The notes under the pieces: generated by a model
Databases searched by the model: none
Seen by the model: only the letters and a program-made list of their open reading frames with translations
Told to the model about the DNA's origin: nothing
DNA from: Muricea muricata
Taxonomy: Eukaryota > Cnidaria > Anthozoa > Malacalcyonacea > Plexauridae
Length of the DNA stretch: 64,000 bases
NCBI GenBank assembly: GCA_963855995.1
Contig: OY979723.1
Coordinates: 13,034,713-13,098,712, forward strand
Reading direction: 5' to 3'
In this document: positions 24,323-37,482 of the stretch, one piece after another
How positions within the stretch are numbered: position 1 is the first letter of the stretch
Layout of the letters: every line of letters starts with the position of its first letter
Translations under genes and position numbers: made by a program

Positions 24323-27300
24323 TAATACAATTCAAATTTGCCGCCATTTTTGGATTTTCACATCTCGTCACAGTCTACAAAGCACTGGCAGCAAAAAAGC
24401 CGGCAGTATAATTAACGAGCTTAATAGACCACTGGAGTGATGCCAAAGGTCATACTTCTAATTCAACCATAGCTATATACCATCCCCTTTCCCAGTAGGG
24501 GTCAATGGACCAATTAATCTGCCCCGATCTGCCCGATATATGTTTGTCAACATCACGCCTACTAAAACGCCTGTCTAACGGCTTGCGGTGCATATAGCTT
24601 AACAACATTCACATATGGCCTGGCTACATGTTTTAGGTTGAAGCAAAACCTATCTTGCGAACGATGAAACACTTCGTTTAAAACCATACTTGCGCTCAAA
24701 GCCCTACTGGGACCCACAGTTGTGCTCAATGTTACCGGGAACGGCTATCCGGAGATCTAAGATTGGAAGCTCGCCAGATCGTCCATGTGCTAAACCAATC
24801 TCGAAAAAAATACAAATTCTTAGCAAATCTTGAGACTTGAAGATCTATTTCCAGGGCGTGACGGACACGATGCACCCACGCGTTCCTTTCAGCGCTCATT
24901 TAGCACAGTTGGCAATTTATTTAAAATAAACTGAGTTAAAAGAAAATCAATACGGTTTAGTTCAAGGCCATTATTATTGTACGTTTGTGTGGGCTTTTAT
25001 GGCAAGAGCAAATGTTGACTCACTGCGGTTGAGATTACGTGCAACCTCCAAAGGGGCATGAATACAAGTATTTTCCTTGTACGTACATTTTTGCTTTTTG
25101 CACTCAAGAAAGTGCTTGGCACCGGGCTAGCAACGGATTGAATGTCCAAGACGTTATAGGCAATTTCCAAGACGTTATAGGCGATCGCTGTGAACTATTC
25201 TTCGATACAACACAACCTAAACCAAGTTCCACCCAAGAAGCAAAAAATATTTTGACCTGTGCTTCCAGGGTGCAAAATAAACAGCTTGACTTTTTCACGC
25301 CAATAATGAACTTGAAATAGGCAAAGAAATTATTGCATTTAATACAAAACAAAAACTTATAACAATGAAGTTGAAATGATTATGGATACACCGAAAATTT
25401 GCGCAACTCGGGTGCGAAGGACTTGATTGAAGGCAGTACGCAGGTTTGTGCTTATTCTGCTCGACTCGATCAGCATTTCAGGAAAATGTGAAAACGAATT
25501 TGTAATCTTTCTAACTCAAACTGGAGCTGAATTGTGGTTTTTCTGAAGTTCCCACCTGTACCAAGCATGCTTATTATGTATTACCAAGGGTATAGCTAGC
25601 GCAGTTGGCAGCAAAAAAAACAATTACATCTTTCATTTTTGGCAATAGATTTCGTGGCAAGGTCAAATCAACATCAGTTTTAAACCTGGTCTTAATTATT
25701 GCTCAATTGCTCAATACATTCTAGAAACGTTGTGTTAAAATTCCAAAAAATCTAAGAAAACAAAATGGTCAAAGACTATCGTATATGTTTTTGACTACGA
25801 GTTTTTGGTACAGTGTATATATGTATATATAATCCATCGTAGTTGTACTAAAAAAGACGTTATTAGGTGGCCGAGCAAAGCTAACTTAACCTGATGCAGA
25901 ACTGTTGATGGAAATCAACGGGGGTTCCAATGTAAAGGTGGACGAAAAATAATGTGCCCTCACCCAGCCGCTCCATTATTTTTATAGAAATCAGTGGCAA
26001 GAGTGCTACTTGGACAAAACTCTTGATACAGTTGCGTCTGATATACCTGGGACAATTCTTATTCGTGACACAGACTTCATCACCCCATATACCCCACTTC
26101 AATGTTGTGAAGAACCAGCAAACATCTTTCGGTAATTTACCATAATGTCAACTCAACATGGAATGGGGGAGAGGGGGTTTAAACTTTGAAGGCAATAACG
26201 TAGCTTTGCTCAGAATTCATAATGAGAGAGGCTAATTTACTACGATAATTCTCAACGAGTTATGTCCCAGATTGTAGCTCAGCCGCGTGTTGACCTAGCA
26301 ACCTTGCGCGCTTGATAAGGCAAAATGATGTATATTGTTTTGGATAAAAACTTTATCCTCGTGTTTCTTGGTTGTTCAAGTTTTAGAGAATCGAAACAAT
26401 GGAAAACTCATTTGCATTAACTATTAAGTCAGTTTTTACATACCAAAAACACCACGAAAATGGCGTTCTCCTCTAGGAATAGAACATATTTTTGCTCCTA
26501 AAATGTCCTAAATATCACAAATATGCCAAATCCCCAAAGGCTATATGTGCACTTTAAGCTAATCAAGTTTTTTATCAACCTAAAAACTCTAAAACTAAAT
26601 TTATATTAAAGCGCATATGAAACGAAAAATTATATTGCCCGATGCACAAGAACTTTTAAAACTTTAAAAAAGTTGTCTTATATTTTTTTTGTTACAATGC
26701 TTCGTTGATCAGAGATCTTTAGTTATCATCAGGAATTTATTTGGAGTTACCATTGTTGTATATATTTCAGTTTGATGATTTAGTTTTGCCCACTATAGTG
26801 ACGTCTTACTTTGCATAATTAGTTTTTGTTTTCACTTATATTAATATTAATAATTATCTAGGTCGTAAATGAACAAAATTTTTAAAATATTAACATGACA
26901 TACAAGTTAATTAAGGACAAATATAATTATACCATTTATTTTCCAAATCGTTTGTTTATATGGAAACAACATCATAGAGTGTGGGTAAAGGGTATTTTGG
27001 TGAGCCGTTATCGGTTAATTTCTGTTCGTGTGAAATGCTTGATTTTCTTGCCTTGAAATGTGGTTTGTTCTACGCCCGTAATGCGTTCGCCGTCATTTTC
27101 GGTAAAAATGCTTCGTGAAATGAGAATAATAGTCTCGTGAACGCTCGATTGTTCAAATAAGAGTAAAAATATCTTCGGAGGCCTTTCGGAGCTCGTCGGA
27201 CGTTCTCCGGCGTCACCCAAACGCACAAATCTTGTATCCACGTTTTTCGAGAAACGTGGAGTTGCTTTTTTAAAACATCGTGAATTGTGAAACTGCGTTT

Positions 27301-28102
27301 TTCCCGCTTTGAAACTTAATCTGCATCCCATTTTACCATCGCCATGCAATCTCTGACGTAAGAAATGGGCAAAACAAAAAATTCAAACTGAAATATCAGA
27401 TCTCGTCAACACAGCGAGCGCAGAAGTATGGCAGAATTTGTGCTACAGTTTTGAACGTTGATCAGCTTCATCAGCCTTGTATTTCGCGCTAAAGCTATAC
27501 AGGTTAAAATTTAACTTCAGAAAACAGACTTTCATATTGATTATTGACCCAGACAAGATTTCAAAATATTTCCATCCTTAATTAAAAACAAAAAGTTACT
27601 GGGAAGTTATAATGGCGTGTTTTGGGTTAATCGAATCAGTTTTCTATCAACCAAAACGGGAAGAAAAGATCGATACGTCTCAGTCCAACTCCATTTCGTC
27701 GATTGTGTTGACTGTTGTCAAAAACACATGACCGAGTATTGAGATATGAAATAGAACTCAATTGTAAGATTATCATGTTGCAACTCGACAAGGGAGTCAA
27801 AATAACTTAAGGAGCTTTATCCCGTTTCGACACGCACTAGTTCCTCATAACTTTATTATCTTTGTTTCTCGTATATCTTGAGTTACTTTAATCTTGAGAT
27901 TATCTTTTACATGCATATTTTGGTATAATTTCTGAGAGGTGGTTATTTTTAAATGCACTAGGGAACTCTAGAGTGAAATTCCACGCGTCTAGTATTCGTT
28001 TGACCGAATCGATCGCGTAGGAAATGGGGAGAAAATATTTGTTTCTTATAGTTCTGCGGTAACTAATGTTTTAGTTTTCTCGCCCGGATTTTTTTGACGG
28101 AC

Positions 28103-28497
28103 TAACCTTTAGACGAAATTTTGAGAAAACTCGAAATAGGAAAAAATATTATCACAGCATGAAAGAGCATCCAAAACTTAGTCAAATTGCAAAGCATGGT
28201 TGTAAAATGTTGTAAACTATAGAAAATATACATCCTTGCGAGGTTGGCAAATTTCCTGTAGTTTTGTATTATCTATCCGTGAGAAATGAATACCCAAGGG
28301 TATCAACCGGGTATTATTTTCCACCCGTAATACAAATGTATACAACATTTGCCAAATTCGCAAGACTATATTTTCCATATTTTAGAACATTTCACAACCA
28401 AACTTTGAAATTTTTCTAAGTTTAGGATGCTCTTTCAAGAAGTGGTAATATTTTTACCTGTTTCGACTTTTTTTCAAAATTTCGTCTAAAAGTTAAG
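28103..28497. mobile_element. Foldback MITE (~395 bp)
   Basis: Left TAACCTTTAGACGAAATTTT and right AAAATTTCGTCTAAAAGTTA are inverted copies. Further inside, GAAAGAGCATCCAAAACTTA pairs with TAAGTTTAGGATGCTCTTTC, and AACATTTGCCAAATTCGCAA pairs with TTGCGAGGTTGGCAAATTT. Nearly the full length is palindromic. No frame is present inside. Confidence 0.75.
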
Positions 28498-29109
28498 GGC
28501 CATTGGCGAAGCTCCTTGATGCACTTCCTAAAACACAAAATAACCCGCCTAGAAGACATCATAGGAAATGTTTGTTGAATAAACAACAATGCCAAGGGAA
28601 AATCTATGCAACAGCCAAGGTTACCAGTTAACTGAGTTACCTAAGCCAGACTGTGTGGGAAAAACAAAGAATCATTATACGGCAGATCACGGCGCAGTTG
28701 AGAGATGTTTTTTGTAGCGCGGGGAACAATTAGTATTGCTAAAACCTCCCAGGGGCGCATATTATTGAATATTTGCGCTTTGTTTTCGCATTACGGGATA
28801 TGCACCTCTTCCTGCTCAAAGGTTACAGCGCAGTCTATGACACCCCTATGGTGCTCGCGAAATATGAAACTTGAATATTAGCCTGGCGCTCAGAGAAAGA
28901 GACACATTGTTGATTCCGGTATAGACTGGAGCAGAACGCGGTTAAAAGGCCGAGAGCGGGAGGGTCGCAGTACACAGATTTCCTCAAGCTTTCAACGCAG
29001 GAAGATCAAGACAGGAGGCGTAAACTGTAATTCCAAACTTTTGGTAGACAGAGTTTTAAGGTTCTCTTTGACATCTCTCACAACGAAACGAAGAGACAAC
29101 ACATCGAAG

Positions 29110-32100
29110 ATGAATCAATTGCACCCAATCTTGATCTTGGCCTTGCTAACAATACTGGCAGATGCTACACCGATTATGGTGAGAATCAATGGTAGAATAA
29201 ATACCGGGGAATTCGCGGGACGCATTACTTGCGCAATTTGAATATTTTCGGTTTTTTCATGTACAGCGGCGCATCCTAGCATAACTGCATCATATTTGTG
29301 CATCATATTTGCGCATCCTAGCATCTTGTAGCATAATTTGCATACTTTGGCCATAAAGGAAAAAGTTTTACCATTGGTTGATCTTACCAATGAAAGTTTC
29401 AAACTTTAGAATAAAACGCAAAAAACGGAAGCGCACATTTACGTGTCTCAGTCGGATCAACGGTCAAAAGATTTGAAAATTAAGTTTGGCTCAGTGGATT
29501 AAGCACATTTGTCCATGAAAAGTGAGTGGTTTACGGATACATTTACGGCAAATTTCTTTTAACTTCTAAAATAATTTTGGAAATGTGTTTCGTTTAGTTT
29601 CGCGTGAACAAAACAGTCGTGCAATATACATAACCAAAATCGAGATTATACCGAGAGCATACTCGAACTACTCAAGCCGCTTGATTGTCGAGTCCAAGGT
29701 GAATTATTTATAGAAAAAGTCATTTAGAAAATATCTTCATTTCGATCGTAAGAGTAAATTTAATAGTAGATAAATATTTTTATCTACCCAAGCTAGGGAT
29801 GATCTTCAAGGATGTATGGGCACAATGTTAGAAATCAAGCATCACAAAAAAAAAACATAATTACCAATTATTGTAGATAAAATCATACAATGTTTTGGGG
29901 CATTTTTGCCAGTTTACAGTGTGTTTCAGGTAATTCGTGAACGGTAACACCCCGGTGGAAACCAGAAAAGTGCTGACGGGGTAGCGCCTTTAAAATGAAG
30001 TTTTATCTATGTACATATACATTTTACCACAATATACTCGACATTTTGTAACGCCACGTGGGATTTTGAACTTAAACAATTGCACAATTTACTTAAACAT
30101 ATTATATGTCTGATCACGCTCGGGGTTGTGAATAACGTTCTCGTGTTTGACGTGTTTATACGCATTATATTCATTATGCAAAACATATAATCATGAAGGT
30201 CACATGTCCTGACCAATAGGTAAGGTCAAGCGTAATAATTGCACGTCGGCTTCCAGTGATTACTGTCAACTTGTATAGATTAATATTTGGCTCAGCTTTG
30301 TTGCACATTAGACACGTCAAAATGTCTGGTGAGAGTCGGTAGATACATGAGAAGACCAGATTAGCCGGAGAAAACCCAAGACTGGTTATAGTGCTGATTA
30401 GCGCTAAGTATGGGCAGTTTGATAAACGATTTTTAGATTTGATAATCACTTCCTTGAACGAATGCGTCACTAAACCACTTTATGAAACAAAACTAGCCAT
30501 TGAGCAGTTCCTGTAACTCGGTAGACACAGGAACAAATATAATGTTCATAGACGTTACACTTTTTACACAAGCAGGCAAATTATCCACTGGGGCCTACTC
30601 CAATCCCTCTCCATCCCACAACACACATATAGTATAAAATACCTTTTACACTCAGTCACAGTTTACATTCATGCCAAAGCTAAAATTACCGATTTAGTAA
30701 ACTGGAAAACTTCTTTAAAAATTCTTCAAGATCAAAACTCGCTATTTATCTATCATAAATTCCTAGATTGCGAACATGCATTGTAAACCACTTCAGATAT
30801 CACAATTTTATCGCCTTTATCAAACAGTGGTCAATGAAGTAACTCGTCTCCGACGATATAAAACGAAGTTCAATACATAACTTAAACATCGAGCATTATG
30901 TGATCAAATCGCGAAAGTGTGAAAGCATTACGGATAGTCATTACGGAAATCGACTACGTCTGATCCGTAAAAAGCAACAGCTTTATTCTAGATTATACTA
31001 GAATAGATTTATTCTAGTATTTACGCGCCGGTTCGTAACCTAGCCAGACATCTATTATTTCAATCGGACAACGTAAACAGGGCGTATTTGTTGTTATAGC
31101 TTGTTTGACCTTTAAGGTAGACAATAGGAATATTGCGCAATGCAAACATATATTGATAATGCAAACACAGAAAACATTACAGAAGGTTAAATTTTTGACA
31201 TTGGAGGAGAGAACGAAAACTAGAGCGAATTGTAAAGATTTTAAACACTTCTTAGGGGGTAAGGGTGGGGCAAAAGTTAGGTGGGGTTAGGTAATATTGG
31301 AAATGGGGTGCAATGGAGGTGAAATGAGGGAAAGGTGGGGGGTAAAGTGGGATAGAAGGTACATGGAGGGAACATTGGGGGTAGGGTAGAGCGTAAAGTT
31401 CGGCAAGAATAAGAGTAGGATAGGATGGCGAGGCAAGCTTGTAAAACAACTTGATTAAAGTTCTACTGGTCTGATTACTCAAATTTCAAATGAAACATTA
31501 AATGAAACAAATCATTTAGTTCTTGCACCCTTTGAAATAATTTTGATCAAGTCTGCGATTATTGAATTATTTTCCCATCAACGTACGTAATCTTCATGTG
31601 CACACAAGTTCTTAATAATGTCTTAGTTAGAAATCATTAATTACTTAAGATATCCTAATTTCAATCCTATTATTTTTTATGCCAACAGTTTTGCAAGGAG
31701 AATAAAATGTGTCCAGAAGAGGAATGCTGTATAGAAGGAAAGTGTAGGCCTTTTATAAGTGTTGGGAAGAAGTGCGATCCGTTTTCCCAGGTACGAACCA
31801 AACACGTAGTCAAAAGTCTTTTAGAGATCAAGCATGCTTGGGTGCCACAGGGATTAGTCTGAGCTGGAGTGGCTGTCACTTTTTTAAATGGGAAATATAT
31901 TTCCACGACTGGAAGTTTGGACTTTTATGTAACGTTAACTTAACATGAGCGGTTGTGTGGTAGGTTATGAGTAGTAGTTGTTGTTGCGTCTTAACCTCAG
32001 GTCACTACAAGAGAAGTGAAATAAACACCGCACGAAAAGAAAGTTCCTCCCTAAATACATCAGAATAAATTCTAAACAAATGAATCGCTGTTAATCAAAC

Positions 32101-32956
32101 CTAGAACTACTTGGACCTATGGTAGGTTGCTTAATGGTGTGTGAAGAATTGGGTCGCACATGCGTGCAATAACGAGTTAAACCCCCTTGAATACAAAAAA
32201 TACCCGATTTCAAAATTAACATGCTGAGTATGCTAGTGTGATCCGTCTCATTCACCATTCATTGGTAAACTTAAAATCGTAGTGCAATCGTGTAAAGCCG
32301 TTTAAATCATGCCCAGAATAGGTCCAATTAGTTCTAGGTTTGATTAACAGCGATTCATTTGTTTAGAATGTATTCTGATGTATGTAGGGGAGAACTTTCT
32401 TTTGTGCATGCGGTGTTTAGTTTATAAAAATTGTGCTAGAAATGTTCGCCATTCGTTTATCTAAGATTAGCTGAGCATCTCTTTACCAAGAATTTTAACT
32501 TGTGAGGCGACGAGATATTGATCTATTGGGAAGCTCTAATCCAAGAGCTAACACCTGTGGGAGGCTTCAAACATAGTTAACCTATGATCGTCACCTGGAC
32601 TGATGCACGACAAAGATCATATACAATCTCTGATAGGAAAAACAGTGTGGAATTTACCGGGCTGGAAAACCCAAACTATAATTTATTTGTTTGTAGTGAC
32701 TTTCAGAACTTGATCAACCTCAATGACCAACCAATGTCATTATGTACGATTTACGGTCGCTACAATTTATACGCTTTTTCATCCATTACAGATAATGCGT
32801 GAGCAATGCCCCTGTGCCGTGGGATCTTCTTGTACTCTCACGGATACGGACCCCATTGAAACCATGTCTTGTCAAAATATCGAAAGTCCAAAATATCTGG
32901 AAATGGTTGAAAGCAGACATTTAGAGCACATTGAAAGCAATACCTTGGAAGAATGA
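29110..32956 (+). CDS. Secreted 10-Cys colipase/prokineticin/dickkopf-fold protein (3 exons)
   Basis: Exons 29110-29178, 31689-31790 and 32792-32956, all introns phase 0; predicted 111 residues. Exon 1 encodes a signal peptide (MNQLHPILILALLTILADA) and ends ATG|GTGAGA. Exon 2 carries FCKENKMCPEEECCIEGKC and two-thirds of the cysteine core, ending CCCAG|GTACGA. Exon 3 follows ATTACAG and starts IMREQCPC. Spliced, the ten cysteines read C-x5-C-x4-CC-x4-C-x9-C-x10-C-x-C-x5-C-x11-C, the same spacing as the gene at 9560-22998 up to the last loop. The chain ends in an acidic, likely helical tail of about 27 residues. This is an extracellular signalling or modulator protein of the colipase fold; the exact subfamily (prokineticin/astakine or dickkopf-like) is not decidable by eye. 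The first and second introns carry a G-rich tract and a MITE. Confidence 0.82.
31250..31395 (+). repeat. G-rich low-complexity tract
   Basis: Runs of three to six G recur about fifteen times on the plus strand (GGGGGTAAGGGTGGGG, GGTGGGGGGTAAAGTGGG and similar). It ends about 300 bp before exon 2 of the colipase-fold gene, within intron 1. The pattern could form G-quadruplexes in DNA or pre-mRNA (inference). Confidence 0.7.
32022..32419. mobile_element. Foldback MITE in intron 2 of colipase-fold gene
   Basis: Left TAAACACCGCA...AAAGAAAGTTC...ACATCAGAATA...CAAATGAATCGCTGTTAATC is mirrored at 32320-32419, ending GCGGTGTTTA. Arms are about 100 bp and highly similar, so copies have diverged little. 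No frame inside. Confidence 0.78.
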
Positions 32957-35607
32957 CTGCAGTAAGAAGAACGCAGGACTGAAGGCTCATAATATACAAA
33001 GATATAGTACAAAAGATATATATAGTATATAAATATAAACAAGTATGTAGGTATATATGTATTTATGCTAGCATATATATGCAAATGTAAGTGCTAAGTG
33101 TATAGCTATATAGACTTTATAAAGTCTCAGATGCATTTCTTTTGAGAAATATTTAATTCAGGTTAACACAAAAAACTTTTTTTGTTATTTTAACCAATTT
33201 TTTTCTTGTTTTGACCAAATAATATTGATAAAAAGATAATGAATCTGAGACAACCAATTTTGAACTGTTTATTTTTTCCACAGAGGTGTATATTTATCGC
33301 TTTTAGGACGATCATATCATAAACGTCCCACGTAATTTGCTCCTGACATTTATGATATGACCTTTCCAAACTGATTTCGCTTCGTCACTTCTCGTACGAT
33401 AACCTATACAACTATATATAATAATTTCAAACAAAAAGTAAATCATGTTATAACACATAGAAATTCGCGTGTGTTACTTCAACTGATAAAAACCTATAAT
33501 ATATGTTCGAAAATTGCTCTGATTAAAAATTTTCCGCCTAGGCAAAAATGAGGCTGTGCATGCATGTGACTGTCCTATATTTCCGAAGTGTTTTAAGGAG
33601 GTTAAACTGACAGCGTTTCTGTGACTGCGTCGAGGACACTCGTGCAGGTAGATTCTATAAGTTTTGCAGAAACGCAGCCAAAACATCAACAAAAACTAAA
33701 TTGTTGATGAGAACAAACGGGTCATACTAGAAAATACATGAAGATGTACAAGCCGAACGGAATACTCAATGTAACTTAATCATAAAAGAATACTGTATAT
33801 ATTACAACAAGAGTATCGTCCAGGGATTAATGTAATACTAACTTTTTTTTATACATGTAGAAAGAAATATACAGCCATTTATAATTAAGCATCGTTTTAT
33901 TGTTTTCAATTTTGTGCATGCTTCATGAACAATCGCCTTGCTTGACTTTTTTGTCAAACAACGTTGAAGACCACGCGCAACGAACGCTCATCAACTCTTG
34001 AAAGGAACTGAAGAAAAATCGATGAAAATACAATAGCGTTCAATTGTGCCATGCAACAAAATAATTATACAGCGCACATCTGTCAAGTCATAAACGCATT
34101 CGCTGGCGCATAAATTATACCATGACAGGTGGTAGAATAAATTACAACAGTGTGACAATAATATCTGCAGCAAAACAAAGCCATCTCATTGGCTGACAGC
34201 GTTTGCTTTGCAATTAAAAGTGTATGCAATTAATATTTAAAGTCGAAATGGGTTTGAGTTCCGCGCCCTTGAAGATCTTGTATTGTGTATATTATTAACG
34301 CAACTGACACTACACTGGACAAAGAACAGTCGATGTGTACAAATAAAAGACATATATATCTCGAGGCATACTACTCACTACTGAATAGCAACCGAGTTCC
34401 GAACACAAGTATTCAAGGACATAATTCAAGGTATGCACAGATTCAATAATTTCAATCTCCAAAAACATTTTTTATTTCACTGCTCATGCAGACAAACGCT
34501 TGTGTGGAGGATGAAATACGATTACAACCCAAATAGACAGTTCCGAAGTGTACACCAAAGTGATGTAAAATCGACTAGTGCTTATTTACTGAGCCAATGC
34601 GCGAGAAAAACGAAGCAAAACCGTGGAGAAATCAAAAAATCGTGACAGAAAAAGCAAAATTTAGGATTAGTGCGTGCTGGTCGTGTCTCGAATAGAAATT
34701 GAGTTCATAAATAATAAAACATGTACAGAACACATGCATGGATGCAATTACTTTAAATCTTTTCGTTGGAGCACATTGGACGAAAATAAAATGAGCACGA
34801 GAAACTCATAATTCACAAAAAGGTTTAAGCCGAACAAATAAAATTAAAAACAGTGTGATTATATTGCAAAGCTTGAAGAACGGTTGTCCGCTATCAAGAA
34901 CATCCATCTGTGATAACTACTCTCGAATCAATGGCTCATTTCATGTTGACAAAGCAATTTGGCCGGAGTGATGGCAAAAAAGAACGGCTCAATTCTGCTA
35001 TAGTATCACAAGCCACGTATAACTTTGTCTGCAGTTGTGATTTAACGTGTGCGTTATATAGACACTACAATATAGAAAATATACATGTCATAAAAATTTC
35101 CATGAACGCTGTCCACAGTTGCTTTCATGCACAAGATGCACAACAAACTGACACTAAATACGAAGTTAAACAATACCATGCATGAAGTTACACAATGAAA
35201 GTATCATGAAAATTTGTTCAAAAATCTTGTACTTTACATATTAATACTTTCACAACCGTATTTTCGTATCCCATACATAAATTGCTATAATAATCGGGGT
35301 CGGAAAAAATGCCCGAAAGTATCTTCTACAAGTGGAAAAGCCACAAAATTTTATACAGCATTGGTGTATGTTAGCACGAGCATAAGAATGGAAAGCAAGT
35401 GCAGCTGTTTTTTTCAAATCCACTTCATGAATAGATTGGGTGTACATTAATTTGAATGTCGTTTTGAACTCAAAGTGAGCGCAAAAGTACTTTTTAGCTA
35501 ACCAGCACAATTCTACCTAGGCTGCTCCCAAGGTGTACAAATCGAAATACAGAACTTTACAGAAGAGTATCTGAGGTGTTAAGGAACGACAACGCATCGT
35601 TTGAACC
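32957..35607. other. Intergenic stretch, no gene recognised
   Basis: AT-rich sequence between the colipase-fold gene and the Fez-like gene. It includes TATA-rich dinucleotide runs near 33000-33080. The open frames are short and unconvincing. Its right end should hold the 5' untranslated region and promoter of the zinc-finger gene. Confidence 0.45.
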
Positions 35608-36906
35608 ATGAAATCAACCGAAGAAATCGTTAGTCATGCAGAACACCATCAAGGAATGTCAGACTTCAAACTACACGCGTTCCTGCAAAGCGATGCACTG
35701 ACTGAACGCATAAAATCTGAGTTAGAACAACTGAACTACGCGCAAATACTAACATCTCTGGCCATGGGAACACTTCAAAATAACAGCAGAGAAGAGGCAT
35801 CCTTATATGAAAACAACAATTCAAACATGCAACCGAAAGATGAAGTATTGAGCATCACATACGCTGATCAACGAAGTCGGCAAAAACGGCGCGTAAAGCC
35901 AAGCAGAAAAATACTCGAGCTTCAAGAGGTCGACCAAGTGAAACGTGATGGTTGCTATGGAAACGTGTTTCGGCGCGAGAACGACGAAAAAGGGAAAATG
36001 GCGCGTAAAAACAAACGAACGAATTGTCGGGCAAAAACGGATTCCTCGAATGGCCTTGAAATGAGCTCGAGTAAGAAGACGAAGCAAATAAAATCAGCAG
36101 AAAGAATTTCAAGAAAAGTTATAAAAGATGGGGAAGATAAACTAAACAGAAATGAAATGGATTGTACGCAAATTTTGGAGAAAAACGAAGGAATAGCGCG
36201 GGTACGCATGGAAAATGAAAGTGATTTAGGCGGAAATAAAGACAAGGACAGTGAAAAAGTGACATCAAGGAATTCCGAGGAAGAGACGCGCAACAGAGGG
36301 AGTGGAAGTGAGGAGGATTACACGGAAGTATTAAAGAGAAAATTAAGGAAAACTAAGGAATATAAGAGAAATGGAAATTCCCAAGATAAGACTCGCTATC
36401 AATGCGAGCAATGTGGAAAATGTTTCAAAACTTATTACACGTTTAGTATTCATATCAGGATGCCAGAACATAGCAAAGAAACGCCGTTTGTCTGTGATGT
36501 CTGCGGGAAGGGGTTCCGACTCTCCAGCACCTTGTGTCGACATAAAATAATCCATACGAGCAACAAACCTCACGAATGTAAACTCTGCCGAAAGACCTTC
36601 AATCGCTCCTCCACTCTTAAAATGCACATGCGCACGCACAGTGCACGCAAGCAGCATGTGTGTGGCACGTGCGGCAAAGGTTTCCACCAGAAGGGGAACT
36701 TACGCAATCATATGTTTGTTCATTCTGGCGAGCGGCCATTTTGTTGCGAAGCATGTGGGCGCCACTTTAACAAGAAGTCAAACCTGAAGCATCATTTGAA
36801 AATTCACGAGATTAACGGGCAATATTCGTGCACGATTTGCAAGAGAGTCTTCGAAGATCATGTTGGCTTGAAGGAGCACATGCAAGTCAAACACACTCAC
36901 TTGTAA
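35608..36906 (+). CDS. Fez-like C2H2 zinc-finger transcription factor (single exon)
   Basis: A 432-residue uninterrupted frame. Residues 1-263 are charged and Lys/Glu/Ser-rich, probably disordered. Residues 264-432 hold six C2H2 fingers. Fingers 2-4 carry the words GKGFRLSSTLCRHKIIH, FNRSSTLKMHMRTH and CGKGFHQKGNLRNH, diagnostic of the Fez/FEZF family (GKGFRQASTLCRHKIIH and GFHQKGN in known members). The six-finger count also agrees. Finger 1 is odd: its two histidines are five residues apart, and it is followed by a short linker. The N-terminal EH1 repressor motif usual in FEZF was not seen. The product should be a nuclear DNA-binding regulator; FEZF proteins act in neural fate. The start is the first ATG of the frame. 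A poly(A) signal AATAAA lies at 37243-37248. It could be a divergent Fez paralogue rather than the one-to-one orthologue. Confidence 0.85.
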   Translation: MKSTEEIVSHAEHHQGMSDFKLHAFLQSDALTERIKSELEQLNYAQILTSLAMGTLQNNSREEASLYENNNSNMQPKDEVLSITYADQRSRQKRRVKPSRKILELQEVDQVKRDGCYGNVFRRENDEKGKMARKNKRTNCRAKTDSSNGLEMSSSKKTKQIKSAERISRKVIKDGEDKLNRNEMDCTQILEKNEGIARVRMENESDLGGNKDKDSEKVTSRNSEEETRNRGSGSEEDYTEVLKRKLRKTKEYKRNGNSQDKTRYQCEQCGKCFKTYYTFSIHIRMPEHSKETPFVCDVCGKGFRLSSTLCRHKIIHTSNKPHECKLCRKTFNRSSTLKMHMRTHSARKQHVCGTCGKGFHQKGNLRNHMFVHSGERPFCCEACGRHFNKKSNLKHHLKIHEINGQYSCTICKRVFEDHVGLKEHMQVKHTHL

Positions 36907-37482
36907 ACTTCAACTCCGTTGCGCGGCATTTAGTTGATCTGACGCGCGTCAGCAAAGGTCTGGAACTAGCAACAAAATGGAATTCATGTTGTTGTTTTTT
37001 TATTCATTTATACTTTCGCTTTTGCTTTATGAAACTTGCTTAAACTTTGTAATTATGTTTCGTTAAGAGAATTATATATCCTGTATAAGTTTAGGAACAA
37101 AGTAAAGTAAATTCCAGCACAGCTAATTTTGCTCAAAAAGTTATAAATGAATTGAGCGAGCGTTTAACCCGACTGAATCGCTAATCATTAATTATTTTTG
37201 GCAGATTAACACCGAGCAACTATCCGCGCGCAGATGTGCATAAATAAACTAAATTTAAACGACCGAACATTAGAATCTAGAACTACATAGATGATAGGTA
37301 AAATTGTACGATTCTACAAGTATGCCGTAGAATACAAACTTTTTAAATCGCTAATTTCAGCACCACGACCATTCTTACAAAACCTTTGTTACAGAAATCA
37401 GCGTATTCGCTGATAATTGTTAATTTCAATTTTGAACTATGTTGTTACAAAACATAGTATGGCGTCATTATGGTCTATGATA

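Larger units (their letters stand above)
22999..29109. other. Intergenic stretch between the two colipase-fold genes
   Basis: It contains the pseudo-exon at 24178-24322 and the foldback at 28103-28497. A 113-codon minus-strand frame at 27008-27349 has a locally higher GC content but no family I recognise. Otherwise AT-rich sequence with no supported gene. Confidence 0.45.

Noticed and set aside
27008-27349. 113-codon minus-strand frame with an ERPTSSERPPK stretch
   Set aside because: Somewhat GC-richer than its surroundings and possibly from a transposable element, but no family was recognised and no neighbours support it.
32584-32802. 72-codon frame overlapping exon 3 of the colipase-fold gene
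   Set aside because: It lies in intron 2 and a different frame; the Cys pattern is only completed by the spliced frame starting at 32792.
35821-36687. Several 85-114-codon minus-strand frames
   Set aside because: Shadows of the Fez-like gene; they have low-complexity Phe/Ser/Leu composition from Lys/Glu-rich codons read backwards.
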